Assembly: GCA_964427005.1 (NCBI GenBank) | Contig: CAYRTL010000017.1 | Span: 1-61,907 of the forward strand | Direction of reading: 5' to 3' | DNA from: JAMXLO01 sp964427005 | GTDB lineage: Bacteria; Pseudomonadota; Alphaproteobacteria; Acetobacterales; Acetobacteraceae | DNA: 61,907 bases | In this document: piece after piece, positions 17,219 to 26,003 of the stretch | Layout: every line of letters begins with the position of its first letter | Position numbering within the stretch: the stretch's first letter is position 1 | Translations under genes and position numbers: made by a program | The notes under the pieces: generated by a model | What the model saw: the letters and a program-made list of their open reading frames with translations, nothing else | Told to the model about the DNA's origin: nothing | Database searches by the model: none

Positions 17219-18087
17219 CGGTAATGCACCCGCCGTCCCAGCACACCGAACTGGAATGCTGCGGCGAGCGCCATGATGGTCAGCAGCACCACAGTTGCGG
17301 TTGCTGCGGTGGCTGTGTCCCAGAACCGGAAACCGGCTTCATAGACATAGTAAAGCAGCAACGTGGTCGCATTGTCGGGCCCGCCTCGGGTCATCACCAC
17401 AATATGGTCTATGACGCGGAAGGCGTTGATCACCGCGTTGACCAGTACGAACAGCGTGGTCGGCATCAGCAAAGGCAAGGTGACGCGGCGGAAATAGTTC
17501 CAGCGCGACGAGCCTTCCAGCGCGGCAGCTTCGCGCAGGTCCGTCGGCATGGTTTGCAAGGCGGCCAGATAGAAGATCATGAAGAACCCGGCCTCCTTCC
17601 ACACCGCCACCGCGATCATCGCTGGCAGCGCGGTGGAAGCATCGCCAAGCCAGTTGTGCCGGCCACCACCGAACAGCGCGATGATGCGGTCGAACAGGCC
17701 GTAATCGGGCGTGTAGAAGAACAGCCAGATATTGGCGACGGCGATCATCGGCAACATGGTGGGCAGGAAATACGCCATCCGCAACAGGGCGCGCCCTGGC
17801 AGCGCTTCATTCACTGCCAGTGCCATCAGCAACGCCAGGACGATCGAGACCGGAATGGTGGCGATGGCATACCACGCGTTATTGCGCAGTGCCTGCCAGA
17901 ATACCGGATCGTCCAGGATATCGACGTAGTTGTCCGCACCGACAAACGGCGCTGGCCGGCTGCCGTGCGGTGTCGCGTAGAGGCTATCGATCAGCGTCGC
18001 GACCGCCGGCCAGTGCGTGAATGCGACCAACAAGACAAGAGCGGGCAACAGCAGCAGATACGCGTGGATCGTCTCGCGCCGCATCAC
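17215..18087 (-). CDS. ABC sugar/glycerol-phosphate permease, UgpA/MalF type
   Basis: 290 aa with an N-terminal TM segment (AYLLLLPALVLLVAFTHWP) and about six in total. The EAA loop reads LREAAALEGSSRWNYFRRVTLP, the usual contact with the ATPase. It is the partner permease of the protein encoded downstream (4-bp overlap). It lies 6 bp after the solute-binding protein gene, so it belongs to one operon with ATPase, two binding proteins, and both permeases. Confidence 0.92.
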   Translation of the reverse strand: MMRRETIHAYLLLLPALVLLVAFTHWPAVATLIDSLYATPHGSRPAPFVGADNYVDILDDPVFWQALRNNAWYAIATIPVSIVLALLMALAVNEALPGRALLRMAYFLPTMLPMIAVANIWLFFYTPDYGLFDRIIALFGGGRHNWLGDASTALPAMIAVAVWKEAGFFMIFYLAALQTMPTDLREAAALEGSSRWNYFRRVTLPLLMPTTLFVLVNAVINAFRVIDHIVVMTRGGPDNATTLLLYYVYEAGFRFWDTATAATATVVLLTIMALAAAFQFGVLGRRVHYR

Positions 18088-18093
18088 CCGCGA

Positions 18094-19386
18094 TCAAGCT
18101 CTCTTATACGGCTTCAGAATCCGATCCGTCTCCGTCTGTGCATCCGCCATTGCTTGCGCCGGCGTCTTCGTGCCGTTGAGGCAAGCCTGGATGTTGTCGG
18201 TCAGCACCTTGTACACGCGCTGGTTCTCATGCACCGACAGCTCGCCGGTCGCAACTGGCAGGAATGTGCGTGCCACGTTCGCCGCGGGAACCTTGGCAAT
18301 GAAGTCCTTCATCGTCTGCGTCTCGTACGCCGCCGGGCTTGTGGCAATGTAGCCGGTACGCATCGACCAGTCGGCCGCGCGCTCCGGCTGGCTGACCCAG
18401 CGAGCAAACCGCAGGCTCGCCTGCCGCTCTGCCGGACTGGCGTTCTTAAAGAAGTACATGTTGCCGCCGCCAACCACTGTGTGCGGCGAGTTCTTCCCGG
18501 CAAGACCCGCGACGCCGAAGGGGAACTGCGCCTTTTCACGCACATTCGTCAGATTGCCGGTGGTGTGCTGGATGATCGCAGTGTTCCCCTCCAGAAAGTC
18601 TGGCGAAAGCTGCGGCCAGTTGGAGACACCATCCGGCGTCGCATGATGCTCCGCTGACAGGCTGCGCCAGAATGACATCGCCTCAATCGTCTTCGGCTGA
18701 TTGAAGTAAACTTCCGTCCCGGCTTCGTTCATCAGCTTCTGCTCGGCCTGATTTGCCAGCGCTCCGAACGTCCACTGCGCGTTTCCAAGATCGCCCGCCA
18801 TCTTGATGCCCCAGCGGGTTACGCGGCCGGAGGCATCGCGCCTGGTCAGTTTCTCCGCTGCCGTAGCGAGCTCTGCCCACGTGGTCGGGAACTTGTCGGG
18901 ATCCAGTCCGGCTTCCTGAAATGCCGCCTTGTTGTAGTAGAAGATCGCGGTCGAACGCTGGAACGGCACCGACCATGTTTTCCCATCGGCGTGGCTATTC
19001 GCCATGAACGCCGGATAGAAGCCCTCGAGCCACTTCTTGCCATCCGCATCAAGCCCGATCTCATCGATCGACACGAGAACGTCCTGGTCCTGCAGGCTAT
19101 GCATTTCGGCCGCGAGCAGCACAGCGAATTGGGGGCCGGTGCCGGCGCGGATGGCTGCAAGCGCCTTGATCAGCGTCTGGCTATAGTCGCCGGCGTAAAC
19201 CGGCTCCACCGCAATGCCGGTCTCCTGCTGGAATGCCTTGCAGTAGCTGTCCATGATTGCCTGCAAGGGGCCGCCAACCGCGATCGGGTAATAGAACGTC
19301 AGCTTCTGCACGTTCTGCGCACGAAGGACGGCTGGCATGGCCAGCGCACCAGCGGCCGAAGCAAGCAATGAGCGGCGATGGATCAT
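18094..19386 (-). CDS. Extracellular solute-binding protein, family 1 (UgpB-like), copy 1
   Basis: 430 aa from ATG 19386 with AGGGGG upstream. The N-terminus MIHRRSLLASAAGALAMPA is a signal peptide with an RR pair, possibly Tat. The mature domain is UgpB-like (KLTFYYPIAVGGPLQAIMD..., VPFQRSTAIFYYNKAAF). It is clearly paralogous to the next protein encoded upstream: the same order of VGGP, YAGxY, GPQxAVLL, VPFQRST and TTGNL segments. In the periplasm it would deliver ligand to the two permeases encoded downstream. Having two binding proteins for one permease pair suggests two related ligands, or a recent duplication with divergence. Confidence 0.92.
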   Translation of the reverse strand: MIHRRSLLASAAGALAMPAVLRAQNVQKLTFYYPIAVGGPLQAIMDSYCKAFQQETGIAVEPVYAGDYSQTLIKALAAIRAGTGPQFAVLLAAEMHSLQDQDVLVSIDEIGLDADGKKWLEGFYPAFMANSHADGKTWSVPFQRSTAIFYYNKAAFQEAGLDPDKFPTTWAELATAAEKLTRRDASGRVTRWGIKMAGDLGNAQWTFGALANQAEQKLMNEAGTEVYFNQPKTIEAMSFWRSLSAEHHATPDGVSNWPQLSPDFLEGNTAIIQHTTGNLTNVREKAQFPFGVAGLAGKNSPHTVVGGGNMYFFKNASPAERQASLRFARWVSQPERAADWSMRTGYIATSPAAYETQTMKDFIAKVPAANVARTFLPVATGELSVHENQRVYKVLTDNIQACLNGTKTPAQAMADAQTETDRILKPYKRA

Positions 19387-19408
19387 GTTGAACCCCCTTG
19401 CTATTTGG

Positions 19409-20692
19409 TCACCGTTGGAATGGGCGCAGTAACCGGCTGGCCTTCGCTTGCGCATCAGCCAAGGCCGTATCAGGCGACTTCTTTTGCAGCAAAGCCGCTT
19501 GCAGTTCGTCGTTCAGGACTTGGGTGACGCGCTGGTTGTCATGCGTTGACAGCTCTGCGACCGCATACTGCAACTGATCGCGCGCGACAGCAGCAGCCGG
19601 AAAACCTGCGACATAGGCCTTCATCGCCGGCGTCTCCCAGGCATCCGGGCGTGTCGCGACATAGCCGGTGTCGATGCCCCACTGGGCCGCGCGTTCGGGA
19701 CTGCTGATCCAGCGCATGAAGTGCAAGCCGGCTTCGCGCTGCGGCGGCGATGCCGACTTGAACAGATAGAAGTTACCGCCACCTGTCGGCGAGCCTCGGC
19801 GCTTTCCAGCCGGCAACATCGCGACCCCGAAGGGGAACTTCGCATTCGCGCGGATGTTCGACAGATTCCCTGTGGTGGTCCAGATCATCGCCACCTTCTG
19901 TTCCAGGAAATCGCGCGGCGTGGTTCCCCAATCCACCACGCCAGGCGGATGCGCCTGATATTTGCTGGACAGGTCGATCCAGTAACGTAAAGCTTCGACA
20001 CAGGCCGAGCTGGCGAAGTCGGTCATGGTGCCTTCGGCATTGGCTAGCGTTCCACCAGCCTCCGTGGCGAGCGCCTGGAACAGCCAATAGGTGAAGCCGG
20101 TGCTAGGAATCTGTACGCCCCATCGGGCGACTGCAGCGCCGTCCCGTTTGGTCAGCGTCTGCGCAAACTCGGCATGTTCCATCCAGGTGGCTGGCGGGTG
20201 TTCCGGATCGAGACCCGCAGCTTGGAACGCCGCCTTGTTCCAGTAGAGCACGATGGTCGAACGCTGGAACGGCACGCCCCAGGTATGGCCAGCGATCTCC
20301 CCATTCTTCAGAAACGCCGGGTAGAAGCTGCTGAGCCAGGCCTTATCAGCACCAACGCTATCAAGCGGCACAATCAGATCATCGTCGATCAGCGAAAACA
20401 CGTCGGTTGACAGCAGCACGGCAAGCTGCGGTCCGGCATTCGCCTTCAGCGCCGTCTGCGCCTTGGTCATCGTGTCCTGATAGGTACCGGCATAGATGGG
20501 GGTCACCTTGATGGATGGGTTCTCGCGCTGAAAATCCGCGACATAGCCATCGATGATTTTGGTGATTGGGCCGCCAACAGCGACAGGAAAATAGAAGCCG
20601 ATTTCGACGCTGGTATCGGCACGAGCAATGACCGGCATTGCCAATGTGGCGCCGGCGGCCGCCAGCAACCGACGACGGGAAAAGCCAATCAT
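19409..20692 (-). CDS. Extracellular solute-binding protein, family 1 (UgpB-like), copy 2
   Basis: 427 aa. The N-terminus SRRRLLAAAGATLAMPVIARA is a Tat-type signal peptide with an RRR run. The body follows the same plan as copy 1 (FYFPVAVGGPITKIIDGY, YAGTYQD, VPFQRSTIVLYWNKAAFQAAGLDP, TTTGNLSNIRANAKFPFGVA). The start overlaps the ATPase stop by 4 bp. A 22-bp gap separates it from copy 1. It is likely the periplasmic receptor of the importer for glycerol-phosphate-like or sugar-like ligands; specificity is not shown by sequence. Confidence 0.92.
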   Translation of the reverse strand: MIGFSRRRLLAAAGATLAMPVIARADTSVEIGFYFPVAVGGPITKIIDGYVADFQRENPSIKVTPIYAGTYQDTMTKAQTALKANAGPQLAVLLSTDVFSLIDDDLIVPLDSVGADKAWLSSFYPAFLKNGEIAGHTWGVPFQRSTIVLYWNKAAFQAAGLDPEHPPATWMEHAEFAQTLTKRDGAAVARWGVQIPSTGFTYWLFQALATEAGGTLANAEGTMTDFASSACVEALRYWIDLSSKYQAHPPGVVDWGTTPRDFLEQKVAMIWTTTGNLSNIRANAKFPFGVAMLPAGKRRGSPTGGGNFYLFKSASPPQREAGLHFMRWISSPERAAQWGIDTGYVATRPDAWETPAMKAYVAGFPAAAVARDQLQYAVAELSTHDNQRVTQVLNDELQAALLQKKSPDTALADAQAKASRLLRPFQR

Positions 20693-21798
20693 GCGCCAAT
20701 CGTCTCCTTGGCTGTGACAACAGTTTCGACGCGATGTCCCGTAGCAGCATCAAACAGGTGCAGTGGCTCATCCGTGGCGAGACATACAGGAGCGCCGTCC
20801 GGCAGAACGGAGCGGCCAGGTAGCCGCGCCAGCAACGTCAGCTCGCCGATATTGCAAGCCACGACGGTGTCCGCACCAAGGTACTCGGCGTGGCGGACTC
20901 GCGCCTCGATACCCTGACTGGCAAGGCGCAGGGTCTCCGGCCTGATGCCGCCCACGACGTTTCCCGCTGTGGCTGGTGCCAGGACGGGGCCATCCGTGCC
21001 GCGTATCACCATGCCAGTGCCGCGCCGCTCCAGCGGGAACAGGTTCATCGGTGGAGTGCCAATGAAGCTCGCCGCAAAGCTGGTCGCTGGGTGCGCATAG
21101 ACTTCGGCCGGTGGCGCGTCCTGCTCGATATGGCCGTCGCGTAGCAATACGATCTGGTCGGCCATGCCCATCGCCTCGGTCTGATCGTGTGTCACATAGA
21201 GCATGGTAATGCCCAGCCGCCGCTGTAGCGCCAGGATCTCGCGGCGCATGTCGGCGCGGAGCTGCGCATCGAGATTGGACAGCGGCTCATCCATCAGACA
21301 GACCGGCGTCTCAGCAACAATCGCCCGGCCGAGTGCCACACGTTGTTGCTGGCCGCCGGAAAGCTGGCCGGGCTTGCGCTCGAGCAGATGCCCAATCCCG
21401 AGTATCTCCACCGCTCGCCCCAGACGCCGGCCCCGTTCGGCGGCCGGGACGCGTCGCGCCTTCAGGCCGAACATAATGTTCTCGGCTACGTTCAGATGCG
21501 GAAATAGCGCGTAGGACTGGAATACCATTGCCACGCCGCGCGCTGCCGGAGGCAGCTTCGTCACATCCTTCCCACCGATCTCGACCCGGCCATCGCTGGC
21601 TGTTTCGAGACCCGCCACGATGCGCAGACAGGTGGTCTTGCCGCAGCCGGAAGGTCCGAGGAGCACGGTGAAGCTGCCGGGCGCGACGTCAATGGAAACA
21701 TTGTCCAGCGCCGTCGCTACGCCCCACCGCCGGCTTACGCCGATCAGGCGGACAGATGCGCCGGAGCGTGCTGCCTGAGGTGTCTTGTCGCGGAGCAT
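20689..21798 (-). CDS. ABC transporter ATP-binding protein, UgpC/MalK type
   Basis: 369 aa. Walker A GPSGCGKTT is at residues 48-56, the Q-loop follows in VFQSYALFPHLNVAENI, the signature is LSGGQQQRVALGRA, Walker B is CLMDEPLSNLDAQLR, and the H-loop is YVTHDQTEAM. A C-terminal TOBE-type regulatory domain follows (from about residue 240), as in MalK/UgpC. It energises the import complex and is the first gene of the eight-gene operon. The operon promoter should lie in the 127 bp shared with the divergent aroE gene. Confidence 0.93.
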   Translation of the reverse strand: MLRDKTPQAARSGASVRLIGVSRRWGVATALDNVSIDVAPGSFTVLLGPSGCGKTTCLRIVAGLETASDGRVEIGGKDVTKLPPAARGVAMVFQSYALFPHLNVAENIMFGLKARRVPAAERGRRLGRAVEILGIGHLLERKPGQLSGGQQQRVALGRAIVAETPVCLMDEPLSNLDAQLRADMRREILALQRRLGITMLYVTHDQTEAMGMADQIVLLRDGHIEQDAPPAEVYAHPATSFAASFIGTPPMNLFPLERRGTGMVIRGTDGPVLAPATAGNVVGGIRPETLRLASQGIEARVRHAEYLGADTVVACNIGELTLLARLPGRSVLPDGAPVCLATDEPLHLFDAATGHRVETVVTAKETIGA

Positions 21799-21925
21799 TA
21801 ACGCTGATCTCGAGCGCTATGTGCGCATCTAATCGGCATAACCGCAAGCGCGGAGGCATGTGCGGCTGTGTCGTTTGGATGAAACCAGCATTGATCTTCT
21901 CGGCGTCGCGGGGAATGGTGCCGAC

Positions 21926-22765
21926 ATGCCTATTCTCTCTGGTCATGCCCGAGTCGCCGGCATCGCCGGCTGGCCTGTCACCTATTCCCGGTCGCCTCGC
22001 CTGCATGGATTCTGGCTGCAACGACACGGCATAGACGGCGCCTACATTCCGCTGCGAATCCAGGAGGGGATGTTCGCGACCGCCATGCGCGGTTTGCTTG
22101 CGGCCGGTTTCGCGGGGGGCAACGTCACCATCCCGCACAAGCTCGCAGCATTCGATATTTGCGACTCGGTGGACGACTCGGCCCGCCGCGCGGGCGCCGT
22201 CAATACGCTGGTGTTCAATGAAGGCCGGATCGCCGGCAGCAACACTGATGGTTATGGCTTTATTGCCAATCTGCGCTCCTCTGGCGTCGATCCCGCTGCC
22301 GGTCCTGCGCTGCTGCTCGGCGCGGGCGGTTCGGCGCGCGCTGTTGCTGCTGCGCTGCAGGATGCCGGCGCGCCTGTCACGGTGGCGAACCGCACCCGCG
22401 AACGAGCCGAAGCGCTGGCCCGCGACCTGCCGGGCCTGCGCGTCGTCGATTGGGAACGCAGAAACTCGCTGCTGAGTGAGCATGCGTTGGTAGTGAACGC
22501 GACGCCGCTCGGGATGGTCGGGAACGATCCGCTCCGGCTCGACCTGTCCCGGGCGCCCTCTTCTCTCGCGGTTGCGGATAACGTGTACGTGCCGCTGGAA
22601 ACGCCGCTACTCGCGGCGGCACGTGCCCGCGGACTACGAACTGTGGACGGGCTTGGGATGCTCTTGCACCAGGCTGTCCCGGGATTCCGCGCCTGGTTCG
22701 GGGTGGAACCGAAGGTGGACGATGAGCTGCGCCAGTTCGTGGCGGCGGACATTCCCGCGCGATGA
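21926..22765 (+). CDS. aroE: Shikimate dehydrogenase
   Basis: 279 aa from ATG 21926 (MPILSGHARVAGIAGWPVTYSRSP), preceded by GGGGAA. Shikimate-binding SxS is in YSRSP (20-24), catalytic Lys72 in NVTIPHK and Asp108 in SNTDGYG; the NADP motif is GAGGSARA (132-139). It reduces 3-dehydroshikimate to shikimate for aromatic amino acid synthesis. The stop overlaps the coaE start by 4 bp (ATGA), so aroE-coaE-dnaQ form an operon as in many alphaproteobacteria. The maf gene that often precedes aroE is not seen; the Ugp-like operon lies there instead. Confidence 0.95.
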   Translation: MPILSGHARVAGIAGWPVTYSRSPRLHGFWLQRHGIDGAYIPLRIQEGMFATAMRGLLAAGFAGGNVTIPHKLAAFDICDSVDDSARRAGAVNTLVFNEGRIAGSNTDGYGFIANLRSSGVDPAAGPALLLGAGGSARAVAAALQDAGAPVTVANRTRERAEALARDLPGLRVVDWERRNSLLSEHALVVNATPLGMVGNDPLRLDLSRAPSSLAVADNVYVPLETPLLAAARARGLRTVDGLGMLLHQAVPGFRAWFGVEPKVDDELRQFVAADIPAR

Positions 22766-23349
22766 TCATTCTTGGCCTGACGGGCGGCATGGGCATGGGC
22801 AAATCCACTGCCGCCGCCGCGTTTCGTCGGGCACATATCCCGGTTTTCGATGCTGATGCCGCCGTCCATCAGTTGCAGGCTCGCGGTGGACGTGCCGTGC
22901 GGGCCATCGAGTCAGCTTTTCCAGGCACCGTCAGGGACGGGGCTGTGGACCGTGCCGCGCTCCGCGAAGCTGTGCTGGGCAAGCCCGATGCCCTCGCCCG
23001 TCTCGAACACATCCTGCACCCGATGGTGGAGGAGGAGGAACGCGCCTTCGTTGCGCGCGCAAGGCGCAGAGGCGAGCGGGTCGTGGTGCTCGACATACCT
23101 CTTCTGTTCGAAACTGGCGGCGACCGGCGCGTCGATCGCGTCATCGTCGTATCAGCGCCGCGCGCGGTTCAGATGCACCGCATCCGTGCGCGACGCCGCA
23201 TGAGTAATGCCGACATTGCTGCTGTGATCGCGCGCCAGATGTCCGATCGGGAGAAGCGGCGTCGCGCGGACATCGTCATCCAGACGGGACTCTCACGCCA
23301 CAAGTCATTGCAGGCCTTGAGCCGGGTGATCAGGGGGGTTCTTGTGTGA
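22762..23349 (+). CDS. coaE: Dephospho-CoA kinase
   Basis: 195 aa P-loop kinase. It begins MIILGLTGGMGMGKST, with the Walker A loop at residues 8-16. The lid/CoA-binding DADAAVH and ARLEHILHPMV segments match CoaE. It phosphorylates dephospho-CoA, the last step of coenzyme A synthesis, in the cytoplasm. It overlaps aroE by 4 bp and dnaQ by 1 bp (TGATG). Confidence 0.95.
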   Translation: MIILGLTGGMGMGKSTAAAAFRRAHIPVFDADAAVHQLQARGGRAVRAIESAFPGTVRDGAVDRAALREAVLGKPDALARLEHILHPMVEEEERAFVARARRRGERVVVLDIPLLFETGGDRRVDRVIVVSAPRAVQMHRIRARRRMSNADIAAVIARQMSDREKRRRADIVIQTGLSRHKSLQALSRVIRGVLV

Positions 23350-24023
23350 TGCGCGCCATCCTGTTCGATACAGAGACAACAGGCCTGGAGCCTCATCTCG
23401 GCCATCGCGTCATCGAGGTGGCAGCGCTGGAGCTGCTGAACGATTTGCCGACAGGGCGGCAGTTTCACGCACTCATCCATCCGGAGCGTGACATCCCGGA
23501 GGACGCGACCCGCATCCATGGCTTCACGCTGGGAGATCTGGTCGGTAAGCCCTGTTTTGCCGAGGTCATTGATGAACTGCTGGAGTTCTTCGGCGACGGA
23601 CCGCTTATCGCCCACAATGCTCCGTTCGACTTCGCCTTCCTGAATGCGGAGTTCACTCGGCTGGGCAAGCCGATACTGGCACCGGAACGGATGATCGACA
23701 CGCTTGCTCTGGCGAAGACCCGGTTTCCCGGCATGCCGAACAGTCTGGATGCGCTATGCCGTCGGTTTGCCATCGACCTCAGCGCGCGCACCACACACAA
23801 CGCGCTGCTCGACTGCCGGCTCCTCGCCGACGTCTACGTGGAACTAACGGGTGGACGCCAACGCGGCCTGTTGCTGGCGACGGAAACGGCTGCGGCCGAA
23901 ATCATCGTCTATGCGCACGCAGGCGATCGGACACCTCACCCGGTGATGCCGAGCGCCGAGGAACTGGCCGCACATGCGGCGTTCCTCGAGCGGCTGAAGG
24001 ATCCGATCTGGTTGCAGACCTGA
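23349..24023 (+). CDS. dnaQ: DNA polymerase III epsilon subunit (3'-5' exonuclease)
   Basis: 224 aa from ATG 23349; a GTG three bases earlier is an alternative. It is a DEDDh exonuclease: Exo I DTETTG (7-12), Exo II HNAPFDFAFL (from 89), and Exo III with His150 and Asp155 (THNALLDCRLLADVY). It is the proofreading subunit of the replicative polymerase. It is the last gene of the aroE-coaE-dnaQ operon and converges on secB, the usual alphaproteobacterial arrangement. Confidence 0.93.
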   Translation: MRAILFDTETTGLEPHLGHRVIEVAALELLNDLPTGRQFHALIHPERDIPEDATRIHGFTLGDLVGKPCFAEVIDELLEFFGDGPLIAHNAPFDFAFLNAEFTRLGKPILAPERMIDTLALAKTRFPGMPNSLDALCRRFAIDLSARTTHNALLDCRLLADVYVELTGGRQRGLLLATETAAAEIIVYAHAGDRTPHPVMPSAEELAAHAAFLERLKDPIWLQT

Positions 24024-24029
24024 AGGAGG

Positions 24030-24554
24030 TCAGGCGACTGCGGTCGTGCCTTGCGCCTGGGCGCGGCGCGCCTGCCAGAGCGCGACGAAGTCGATGGGCT
24101 GCAACAGCACCGGCGGGAAGCCGCCGTCGCGGGTCACATCCGAGAGGATGTTGCGGGCAAACGGGAACAGGATGCGCGGGCACTCAACCAGGAGTACCGC
24201 TTCCATCGCATTGTCAGGCAGGCCGGTCAGTGTGAAGACGCCCGCGTAGGTCAATTCCGCAACGAACACTGTCGGAGGCACTGCGGCCGTCTGGCCGTTC
24301 CCTCCTGTCTGGGCCTCATGTGCCTCGGCGCGGATCATGATGGCCACCTCGAAGACATTCTGGCCGTCCTGAACCCGGCGTGCCTGGACGTCGAGGTTGA
24401 TGTTGACCTGGGGCTGCGCACGAAGCTGCGTGTAGATTTGCGGCGCGCCAGGAACTTCGAACGAGAGATCCTTCACGTACTGTATGTTGACTACCAGCGG
24501 GGGCGTCTGGGGCTGGCCGGCCGGCGGCTGAGGGGGCGTTGTCGTCTCGGACAT
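24030..24554 (-). CDS. secB: Protein-export chaperone SecB
   Basis: 174 aa from ATG 24554 (MSETTTPPQPP...) with GGAGA upstream; an in-frame ATG at 24566 has no good ribosome binding site. SecB features: the QYVKDLSFEVPGAP strand, NVFEVAIMIRAEA and the C-terminal LLVECPRILFPFARNILSDVTRDGGFPPVLLQPIDF. It is a tetrameric cytoplasmic chaperone holding preproteins for SecA. It lies downstream of the histidine phosphatase gene on the same strand and faces dnaQ. Confidence 0.95.
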   Translation of the reverse strand: MSETTTPPQPPAGQPQTPPLVVNIQYVKDLSFEVPGAPQIYTQLRAQPQVNINLDVQARRVQDGQNVFEVAIMIRAEAHEAQTGGNGQTAAVPPTVFVAELTYAGVFTLTGLPDNAMEAVLLVECPRILFPFARNILSDVTRDGGFPPVLLQPIDFVALWQARRAQAQGTTAVA

Positions 24555-24654
24555 TCCATTCTCCATGTCTTCGCGAGCAGGTTGAGGCGGTGCCCCGTGA
24601 GGCGCGGCGGGTAGCACGGATGGCCGGGCCGCGCCATCCTTGTGAAGGGAACGG

Positions 24655-25209
24655 TCAGGCTCGCCAGGTCAGTTGTTCGGGCGCCGGTTCGGTCGGATCA
24701 CAGCGCAGCCATTCACCATTGGTCACGCTCTTGCCGGTGAGCGACAGAATGAAACCCCAGTGGCTGACCACAAGCGTGTCTGACCAATCCGGCAGCGCGG
24801 CCATCTCGGCGCGGAACAGTGCCGCGCGCCCAATCACTGAGTCGGCGGGCTCTTCCACGGCGGGCCACCAGATCTCGTCGATGGAGGAGAAGTCATGCTC
24901 CGGCCATGCCAGCCCCAGTTCGGTCCGGGGCGTCCCGATGTCGCAGGCAAAGGCGTAACGCTCCCGGACGATCGGATTGATCAGCACTTGCACGCCGAGC
25001 GCCTTGGCTATCGGCGCCGCGGTCTGCAGGGCTCGGGTATACGGCGAGGCGATAATGCGCGAGATCCGCTCGCCGGAGAGTTGCTGCACCGCGGCAGCCA
25101 CCTGCATGTGGCCCAATTCCGTGAGTTTGGGATCGATAATTCCGGGGTCTCGCCGGGTTGCCGTGAAATGCAGATTGAATTCACTCTGGCCATGGCGCAG
25201 GAGGATCAT
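24655..25209 (-). CDS. Histidine phosphatase (phosphoglycerate mutase-like) family protein
   Basis: 184 aa from ATG 25209 (MILLRHGQSEFN); the longer frame to 25284 has no supporting site. The catalytic RHG motif is at residues 5-7 and the second active-site His is in SHWGF. SPYTRALQTAAPIA is also typical. The size fits a small branch-1 phosphatase. It sits head-to-head with the Tim44-like gene and 100 bp upstream of secB. The substrate is unknown; no link to glycolysis is visible. Confidence 0.88.
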   Translation of the reverse strand: MILLRHGQSEFNLHFTATRRDPGIIDPKLTELGHMQVAAAVQQLSGERISRIIASPYTRALQTAAPIAKALGVQVLINPIVRERYAFACDIGTPRTELGLAWPEHDFSSIDEIWWPAVEEPADSVIGRAALFRAEMAALPDWSDTLVVSHWGFILSLTGKSVTNGEWLRCDPTEPAPEQLTWRA

Positions 25210-25311
25210 CAGGCGCCAATACAGGCCGATTTCCTGGGCGGCAACCCGCCGGGACGCCGGAAACATTTGTCTCCGGCACGTCACGCCCTTATCTGTGTGG
25301 TAAGGAGAGCA

Positions 25312-25986
25312 ATGATGGGCGCCAGCGGCAGTTTTCCAATCGACCTGATCCTGTTCGGGATGATCGCGGCCTTCCTGGTGCTGCGGCTACGCAGCATCCT
25401 GGGCCGCCGGACGGGTTTCGAGCGTCAGGCGCCGCCGTTTCCGCCGCCTGGCGTGCAGAATGCTGGTGGGCCGGTGATCGACGCCCGGGCCGAACCGGCA
25501 GGCTCCGCCACGCCCAGGACTGTGCCGGAGCCAACAAGCCCCCTCGGGCAGACATTGGGCCGGATGGCTTCGATCGACCGCAGCTTCGATCCGGGTAAGT
25601 TCCTCGACGGCGCCGAAAAGGCCTTCCGCATCATCGTTGGGGCGTTCGCATCGGGCGACCGGAACACATTGCGCGGCCTCCTGTCCGAGGACACGTATCG
25701 GGCCTTCGAACAGGCAATCGCTGCACGCGAAGCTGCCGGCCAGACGCAGGTCAGTGCGATTCACGCGATCCACAGCGCCTCGATCGAGGAGGCGGAGTTA
25801 CGTGGTACCGTGGCCTCCATCACGGTCCGCTTCGTGTCTGATCAGACCAGCCTGACGAAGGACAAGGACGGCCATCCGGTGATCGGGACGGACGCTGTGA
25901 CGGAGATCACCGACCTCTGGACTTTCGAACGGGATCTTTCGACGAGGGATCCGGCGTGGCGTCTGGTTTCTGCGCGTAGCGCCTGA
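25312..25986 (+). CDS. Tim44-like domain membrane protein (TimA type)
   Basis: 224 aa. The ATG at 25312 or 25315 follows AAGGAG. One N-terminal TM segment (FPIDLILFGMIAAFLVLRL) is followed by a Pro-rich linker and a Tim44 domain (from about residue 90: FLDGAEKAFRIIVGAFASGD... ITDLWTFERDLSTRDPAWRLVSA). Family knowledge: alphaproteobacterial relatives of mitochondrial Tim44 are membrane-anchored and commonly encoded beside secB, as here. It is probably an envelope or secretion-linked protein. Confidence 0.9.
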   Translation: MMGASGSFPIDLILFGMIAAFLVLRLRSILGRRTGFERQAPPFPPPGVQNAGGPVIDARAEPAGSATPRTVPEPTSPLGQTLGRMASIDRSFDPGKFLDGAEKAFRIIVGAFASGDRNTLRGLLSEDTYRAFEQAIAAREAAGQTQVSAIHAIHSASIEEAELRGTVASITVRFVSDQTSLTKDKDGHPVIGTDAVTEITDLWTFERDLSTRDPAWRLVSARSA

Positions 25987-26003
25987 ACCGCGCACCCTGA
26001 CAA

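Noticed and set aside
17224..18657. 477-aa plus-strand open frame over permease and binding-protein genes
   Set aside because: Low-complexity His/Gln/Arg-rich shadow of real ABC transporter genes.
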